Of a stretch of DNA of 64,000 bases, positions 57,891-64,000 are shown piece by piece. This DNA is from Symsagittifera roscoffensis (taxonomy: Eukaryota > Xenacoelomorpha > Acoela > Convolutidae). Position numbers and translations under genes: made by a program. Each line of letters opens with the position of its first letter. The first letter of the stretch is position 1. The DNA lies in assembly GCF_963678635.1 (NCBI RefSeq), contig NW_026971356.1, forward strand, positions 1-64,000. The letters run 5' to 3'. Under the pieces are notes generated by a model, which saw only the letters and a program-made list of their open reading frames with translations, was not told where the DNA came from and searched no databases.

Positions 57891-58592
57891 GGGAATGGCA
57901 CAGTAATAACATCGAGTTATTATTTATGGGATAGCGTGCATCAACAGTGTATGTGCGTTCAGATCAAAAAATTACCAATAACAATCTTATGTTCTAAGCT
58001 AGCCACGAATAATCTTCAAATAATGGAACTTATTAACCGTTGTAAACGTTTGAATAATCGCTTTTGCGGAATTTTTCGGTAGTAGTTCCATGCTCTTCAG
58101 TACTGAAAAATGATAACACGTCCATGATTATGAACGCTTCACTATCTGATCAACCTGGATCTGATCAATCTGCTTGCTTTTTGCTGAACCTGGAGGACAG
58201 ATAGTCTTCGCAGATACTCAATGTAAAATGTCATTGGGTATCCCCTCGTGTACAAGAATATGTGACGTTCAATCCTCGAGAAAAATCAAATTCTGATTAC
58301 AAAACCAATACAATCAGCTGATTCAGCTTCATGCGGATTTTTTTATATTTATGTTGCTCATGTTATAATTACAAATAGATTTCCAATCGGTTTCAAACTT
58401 AATGATCATGATTTTATAAGATTTGCTAAATTTATGTTACTCTAAACTTCTTTTTGATGTTTTTTGTAAAACTTATAAACTCATTTTTTCAAATTCATTC
58501 TTACTAACAACAGATTTTTTTTCTACAAGTTTCTGTGAACCGCAAAAAGTTACACATCAAGTCCATCGAAATAATAAGATATCGCCATTTGC
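57891..58592. other. No gene seen
   Basis: Short frames only (for example 57879-58082 and 58423-58611 on the plus strand), without recognisable domains. The first starts inside repeat L. Confidence 0.45.
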
Positions 58593-58596
58593 TTTA

Positions 58597-59256
58597 GCGG
58601 GCAATAGCTAACCCGGCGTTGTTTGTCGCTACGCTCCTCGGGAACGCCTCTCGCATGTGTAGTAACATTTAGTAACAATAATAACAAGAGAGCAAAAAAT
58701 GTAAAAGTTGAATTTCTTCTCCTTGATAAATTTCACAAAAAATTTTTTTTGTATCTATTTCCATACAAACAAACCCAATTTAAGTTATGTCAATTGTTCT
58801 AGAAAACTCAACAGCATTTTCACCGTGCAAAATATTAGTTAAGCGTTCAATTGTTACGTTAATAATCATGTCAATTTGAGTTTGAACAGATTTAGTCTGC
58901 GAGCCGAAACAAACTTGAGGCATTCGTTTTTGAACTGGAACACCACTAAAGTCTAGATTGTGGATGGAGATGTAATTCACAGCTATTTTCAGTTTTTTCC
59001 GTCACAAGGCCAGACAGTTGATGGTTGGAGCAACCCAAAAATATACTTGAATGTAGAGGTCAAGCATGGGACAACAAAGGCTTTTGAAGTCATCCTGATT
59101 AAAAAATTGGTAGACTCTTTTGTGAATTCGACCAGAAATTGAGAGACATAATAAGTTTGAGGTGTTCCTTTCATTTGGAAAGCAACAATTTTTTTCACTT
59201 GATTTTATAGAACGGGAGGAGCGTAGCGACGAGCAACGCCGGGTTAGCTATTGCCC
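58597..59256. mobile_element. 660-bp TIR transposon (MITE-sized) with an ORF
   Basis: About 41-bp terminal inverted repeats (58599-58639 and 59216-59256) share GGGCAATAGCTAACCCGGCG and CGCTACGCTCCTC with two mismatches between. TTTA flanks both sides (58593-58596 and 59257-59260) and may be the target duplication. Two extra bases (GC) sit before the left repeat. The TIRs are far more GC-rich than the interior and flanks. The superfamily is not assigned. Confidence 0.7.
58780..59198 (-). pseudogene. Unknown ORF inside the 660-bp TIR element
   Basis: Two minus-strand frames, 59198-58989 and 58980-58780, abut and are in frame with each other's continuation except for one base in an A-run (near 58990-58998), so one frameshift separates a gene of about 135 codons. 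The first part has a Phe/Thr-rich stretch (TYYVSQFLVEFTKESTNFL, then KYIFGLLQPSTVWP). The second has NYISIHNLDFSGVPVQK and ends ...VEFSRTIDIT. No transposase DDE pattern or zinc motif is seen and no family was recognised. A 660-bp element carrying a near-intact unknown frame is unusual, since MITEs normally lack coding capacity. Confidence 0.4.
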
Positions 59257-59262
59257 TTTAAC

Positions 59263-59995
59263 CCAAACGACCATGCCTTAAAATTTCGAAAGACATGAGA
59301 TGAAATCTTTCACGGTACAGGGAATCAGATTAAAGAAACTTTGATTTCGATATGTTTTGAACATATTTAAATTAAAACTATCAAGATATCCAATTTGAAA
59401 ATTTTTCAATTTTTTCAACACTATCCCATAGTTCAGTTTATTTATACAGTTTGGTGCTTTAATTTCCTCATTGTTTCATATTTCGACTTTTTCTACAGCC
59501 ATTTAAAAAACCGAAAAGTGGGCTTGAAATCATTAAAAAATTATTTCTTTCCAAATAAAATTAGTCAGAGAAAGTTTCAGGATGAATCTGAATCCTTTTA
59601 TGCTTTAAGTTATAAAAATTAATGCTGAAAAGATGATTGAAAGCCTAAACAAATCTCCTAAAAATTGCATAAAAACTTTAAAAAAATTATCGCTTCCCCT
59701 TAAAATAAACAGCACAAGTTTGAAGCTTTAAACGAATCAGTCTTTTAATAAACGAAACCCTTGCACATGAACAAGGCGAGGAGACATGTAGAGCCTAAAG
59801 CTGTAATAAACCCTTTTTTGTAAAGGAAAATACTTATTGTCAAGTTCACGGCAAAGTATAACTCTTGTCAATGGCTTCTACTTGTCCTTACTCTCAAAAC
59901 TTTTAGTTTTTAGTCATAGTCACTTCTCGTTTTCGCTTCTTCATAACGAGTTTTAATTCAATCTTGATTTTTTTCTACTTCTATCGCGACACTTC
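59263..59995. other. No gene seen
   Basis: AT-rich. A short plus-strand frame (59395-59622, Phe-rich) has no recognisable domain. Confidence 0.45.
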
Positions 59996-59997
59996 TT

Positions 59998-62660
59998 CCT
60001 TGACAGCAGTGCCGAAAAGTACTGAGATCTAAAAGGACTTTGAGAAGGCATGAGCAAAAAGCTCACAAGAACCTTACTCCCCATCATCCTCAAAACTGTT
60101 TGTGATGAGTGTCTCGAATCATTCGGAACCCCGAGAGCACGTCGAGCTGGCACATGACGTGACTTCCAATAGACATTGTATCTATTGCCATACAATATTT
60201 CTCACCGCTATCAAAAACATTTGCTGAAGAAGCACACATTGAGACAAGATCTTCGGCTCCCCCAAAGGAAAAAGAATTGGATTTGCTTCAAGTAATGATG
60301 CAGAACAAGGAGGAAGTAGATGCTCTCATACTGTAAAGGGTCAAAGCGGGTCCGAACAAAGTGTGGATGATCAAAATTCCCACTGTGCAAGACGGGGACA
60401 CTGGAAACTTTGAAAGGACCATGCTTTATCTGAACACTAAGACATTGATATTGTACTTCGAGGGAATAGCTGGGGATCAATACTTAGAACTGATTGAACA
60501 AACGGTCAACCAAGTCAAATCATTCTCTTCTTATGGTAGCGGATGGATAATCAATCGAATTGAAAAACTGCAGATCAGTTTCGCAGCATTCTCACCAGTA
60601 AGAGAGTGATCCTACCTCGAACTACCTGATGCACTCAGCACTGCTTCTACTATGCTCACAAATATCAACACTAAAGATGATGATCCTTACTTTCTATGCT
60701 GCTTTGTTGCAGCATATCTCAACGTGAATGAGCACGCCCTCTATCCCGCATCTAGACGGTGACTGTAGAAAAACAAAGTCTCAAGCTTTGATCTGGACAG
60801 AGAAGGAACTGTGAAAATTAATGGGGAATACGAAATTCTAAAGTTTCTGATGAATATGGACAGATTTGAAAGACTGAGCAGTTGTCAAATCAATTTCTTT
60901 TGGAAAGCAAAGTGTAATGCCCTCTCATTGATTTTCTTCATCTATTCAAACCCCTTTATATTTCAAATCAAAACCAGATTTTTAAATTTTTTTTCTGTTC
61001 GGGTTCAACGATGCCGAATTATTGCCCATAAGAGTGCCGAGCAGATTCACTATTAGCTTGGTTGTGGACTTTTTGCTGCTGACAGACGAATTAAAATATC
61101 CCTAAGTGTTTATAAGTGATCTGTAGAAACTGGTCAAGTACGTGTGGCACAAAATGAGTGTAAGGTTAATAGAAAAAACACCAAATTACATCTAAATATA
61201 ACTCATTTTTTGACAAATTATGACTTAACTTTTTTTCAATAAAAGCGCTGGCAAAAAGCGATTCGGAAAAACTATTTTTGTGTAATACCCGCATCTGAAG
61301 AAAAATATATATCCTTGACAATCTCAGTGAAAATTAAAAAACGTACACGGAAAAAAAAGGAAAAATCAAAAAACTCTGCGAAAATCTGAGATTTATCGAT
61401 TCGTATCAATTTATGCTAGCGCCGCTGGCAAAACATGTCCATATTTTGCCCAACGAAAATTGTTTTTTCAACTGGATAACTATTTTGAAAATCTCGCGCA
61501 ATCCCCTGAAAACAGAAAATGCATTAACCCTACTCATACTTCAACTCGTTCGAAAACTTCCGAGAAAATTGACTTCCCCGTGACCAATGCGGAAAAGTGT
61601 CTATCAGGAGGTATGTGAGTGTTACAAGAAGCGAGTACAGTCATGTCTTAAGAGTTTTCACCGAACTGAAGTGTGGTTCACTTGGTAATTACCATGACTT
61701 GTACTTGACTACAGGTGTGCTGTTACTTGCTTCCGTTTTCGAAGCTTTTCGTGAAGTTAGCTACCAAAGTTACGGGCTTGATTGCGTCTGTTGGTTCACG
61801 GCAAGTAATATTTTCGATAATCTGGACGTCATAATCTGGCAAGTGATAATCTGGACGTTGTACAGCGAATGATACGAGTATGCATGTCGTCGGTTTACGC
61901 GTGTCGATTTCACAAAGCAAACAATAAATACCTCGACGATAATTCGCCCTCAGAACCAGCCAGCTACATCCTCAATATCGATGCAAGCAACTTGCACGGG
62001 GAAAGGTTAAACACTGCCCTTTGCCATTAAACGATTTTTAAATAGTTGAGAAAGGTCTGGAAGACATACTGCTCGCCAGCGAAACCCCAGAGTTGGGTAA
62101 CTTAGTTGAAGTCAGTTTGACCATACACTAGGAGCTTCACGACTTCTTTGCTTAATACCCCATTGCCCCCTCTCGTGAAGTAAAGGACATCGGTGCAATG
62201 AGCAACGAGCAAGTCGACATATTGGGAAAATTGGGAATCGCCGCACTGCCAAAGTGCCAAAGCTTCTACATACCTTGCATCCTAAAGAAGGTTATGTTTT
62301 GCATTACTGTACCCTAAGTTGTACCACGAGCTGGGAATGAAATTAACTCACCTAAGAAAAGTTCTTCAGTTCCGCTAAAGTCACTAGATGACACCTTTTG
62401 TAGATTTCAGCACCCGCCTACGGAAAGCCGCAGTAAAGAAAATTCCAGGAGAGTTTTTACCAAACTAATTGTTAATTCAGCATTCGGTGAGACAATGGAG
62501 TCTAAATTAGGAAGAAAAAAGCTGGAGATCGTAAGGAATGAGAAAGAACTTCTGAAAAAAACAGATCTGAGCACATTGATGAACTTTCAAATCATAGACG
62601 ATCAATAAGCCACAATCAGCTTTTCAGCAACAAAAAACTTTTTGACAAACATATTTTCCT
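59998..62660 (+). pseudogene. Polinton/Maverick-type B DNA polymerase relic with N-terminal zinc fingers
   Basis: Plus strand, several frames. Finger 1 (60001-60066) ends CRKVLRSKRTLRRHEQKAH; the codon where its first Cys belongs is TGA. Finger 2 starts CDEC at 60101. The frame 60361-60609 holds GSGWIINRIEKLQ, the block before the PLRGSSYIPLP-type element of Polinton polymerases; the follow-on YLELPDALS is just past a stop. Then DDPYFLCCFVAAYLN (60680-60725), a block ending LLLTDELKYP (61060-61110), the exonuclease/palm-entry frame 61597-61872 (GNYHDLYLTTGVLLLASVFEAF and onward), KANNKYLDD and SYILNIDASNLHGE (61915-62005, the DxxxLYG-type palm motif), and TKLIVNSAFGETMESK with EIVRNEKELLKK (62455-62560, the kxxxNsxyG-type motif). 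This order is that of protein-primed family B polymerases of Polintons. Many stops and frameshifts; dead. Confidence 0.75.
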
Positions 62661-63836
62661 CTTTTTCATTCATAATTTAGAGTCTTCTGCTCTTTTTTGT
62701 TAAAGTGATTGAAACTTTGTTCGGTATAAATTGAGTTGCTGAAGTTAAGTTGAATGGAACTTTACCCTGCCTTGTAGAAATGAATAATGATTTTGGTTCT
62801 GTTCAGAAGGCACTCTGTTTAATAGGCAAGTTGAATGCCAAAAGACTCAATTGGAGTGCAGAGCGAGAACTGATCCACCGAACGTTCAGGGTCACATTAT
62901 TCTCAGGTAAGCATTGAGAGAGTACAACTATATTATAATTTCGAAAGGTCACGCCAATATAACAGTGAAACAAAACAATTTTGCATTATGACCATTCGAC
63001 TCGAAACGACAGAATTTTGACAGTGCTCTTTGGCCACACAGCCGCCGAAGAGAATGCTTTTCTATAAAACATTTACATGGCCATCGAGTGGGCCAACTTA
63101 TGCAATGAAACTGATAACAGTTCGCCTGAATTTCGACTTCCAGATTGGGGATTTTTATAGCGGTCCTACTCAGAAACATATCTGCAAGCTTATAATAGCC
63201 GAGTCCGTGAACGTCCCCATATAAATAACCCATTAATTTTATCTGAAGCTCCAGAAGAACGACAATCTAAAAACAGCGCAAAAAAGACAAACAAAAACAT
63301 GAAACTTCTGAAACAAATTGTTTCAAATGATTTTCACTGCTAGTCCCTGAAAACGTCGACTTGAACATGTTTTGGGCTTACCAATTTACCACTAAAAAAT
63401 GTTTTTTTGTTGGTTCAATCATTGTTTTAACTTAAATAGTTTCAGGCAAATAAACTAGTTGACACAAACCAAATAATTCAAACAAATGTGTGAAATCCTG
63501 TGGTTCAGTTTCAAAAGCAAACTGATTTTAGCATGACAAATCTTCAAAGAAAAGAAAGAAAGCCAGAAAATGATATCCAAATGAGACTGGGACAAAAAAG
63601 AAAAATTCAGGAATTAGGACGATTAACTTTACTTATCGCGGGAAGAGGGACCGCTTTTTAAAAAAAAAAGGAATTTTTGTATCGGGTCCCGATTTTTAAG
63701 CTCAGCTTAACAAGATCCCAAGGAGGATTCTTTTACTTTAGGGGTAGAAGTTGCGTTAATTTACAAAATCCTAGGATAGGGGTTCTCCAAAAAAATTAAG
63801 GGTTAGAATTAGGGTTACGGTTATCCTTGCTTCAAG
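62661..63836. other. No recognised gene, possible Polinton remnant
   Basis: The polymerase homology fades near 62660. Open frames on both strands between 62949 and 63233 overlap one another. Near 63790-63825 the DNA has two irregular TTAGGG-like units, not a telomere array. Confidence 0.4.
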
Positions 63837-64000
63837 TGAGGACCCAGTTGGATTCGGTGTAGACGTGACTGATGTACTAGATACTGGATTGGTCGATATC
63901 CCGAATTGTCAACACTCTCTCCTAGGGCTCTGCAGGAAATCACGGAGCAATTCGAGAACGCGCGAATTTTTCAACTCATGTCCATGCAGATGTTCCACTT
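63837..64000 (-). pseudogene. 3' tail of a second copy of the Ty3 family (runs off the window)
   Basis: 63837-64000 resembles 30411-30580, the end of the acidic pol C-terminal ORF, on the same strand. The minus-strand frame shows SRVLELLRDFLQSP and then TSTPNPTG, parallel to LRVLEWLHELPAD and NTESNWV at the first locus, with indels. It shows that another element of this family begins beyond the right edge. Confidence 0.6.

Noticed and set aside
63790-63825. TTAGGG-like units suggesting a telomere
   Set aside because: Only two irregular units, with no array and no chromosome-end context.
1-64000. CRISPR array, operons or ribosome-binding sites
   Set aside because: The repeats seen are tandem, inverted or dispersed transposon repeats without regular unique spacers, and the spliced gene and retroelements show the DNA is eukaryotic.

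Overview
The window is AT-rich, intron-containing, repeat-dominated DNA from a eukaryote, most likely an invertebrate animal. The evidence is Ty3/gypsy retrotransposons, a Polinton/Maverick-type DNA polymerase, a gene that splices at GT-AG sites, long AT-rich non-coding stretches and almost no open frames outside transposons. The species cannot be told from the sequence. No rRNA, tRNA, operon or CRISPR array was found. Nearly all recognisable coding sequence is mobile-element sequence in various stages of decay.

Layout. 1-4.5 kb: two fold-back (hairpin) repeats in a duplicated context, TAATATA-type low complexity and weak plus-strand coding relics. 4.56-15.83 kb: a 3.8-kb block followed by a second, partly deleted copy of itself. 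The second copy is interrupted by a 5009-bp transposon (8802-13810) with 0.69-kb terminal inverted repeats, AG...CT ends and a 6-bp target duplication. The uninterrupted target survives in the first block copy. The transposon carries a small two-exon zinc-finger gene preceded by a 54-bp-period array of CCAAT boxes. 16-18.3 kb: weak unidentified minus-strand ORFs. 18.1-23.6 kb: a direct duplication of about 2.5 kb that preserves one conserved peptide-like core. 23.97-29.6 kb: two tandem copies of a long-repeat-plus-internal unit, possibly LTR elements, with a 200-N assembly gap. A third copy of the long repeat lies at 57.0-57.9 kb.

29.7-48.1 kb, minus strand: a large decayed Ty3/gypsy element in the order gag, protease, RT, RNase H, linker, integrase and a C-terminal extension. 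Its RT-RNase H-linker module is present five times in tandem as an alternating A-B-A-B-A array (dimer about 5.0 kb). The copies have different RT active sites (YVDD, YVDY, YVDA). Downstream of pol lies a broken ORF that looks like a macro (ADP-ribose-binding) domain.

49.2-49.57 kb: a GGAGGGTTGC-type repeat. 49.8-55.6 kb: a gag-only LTR-type element, plus strand, with a TATA promoter in the right repeat. 58.6-59.26 kb: a 660-bp terminal-inverted-repeat transposon with a once-frameshifted unknown ORF. 60.0-62.7 kb: a decayed Polinton/Maverick protein-primed type B DNA polymerase with N-terminal zinc fingers. The right edge (63.84-64.0 kb) enters the 3' coding end of another copy of the Ty3 family.

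The candidates most worth following are the 5-kb Polinton-like zinc-finger transposon with its promoter array, the tandemly amplified RT module inside a Ty3 element, and the macro-domain-like ORF associated with it.
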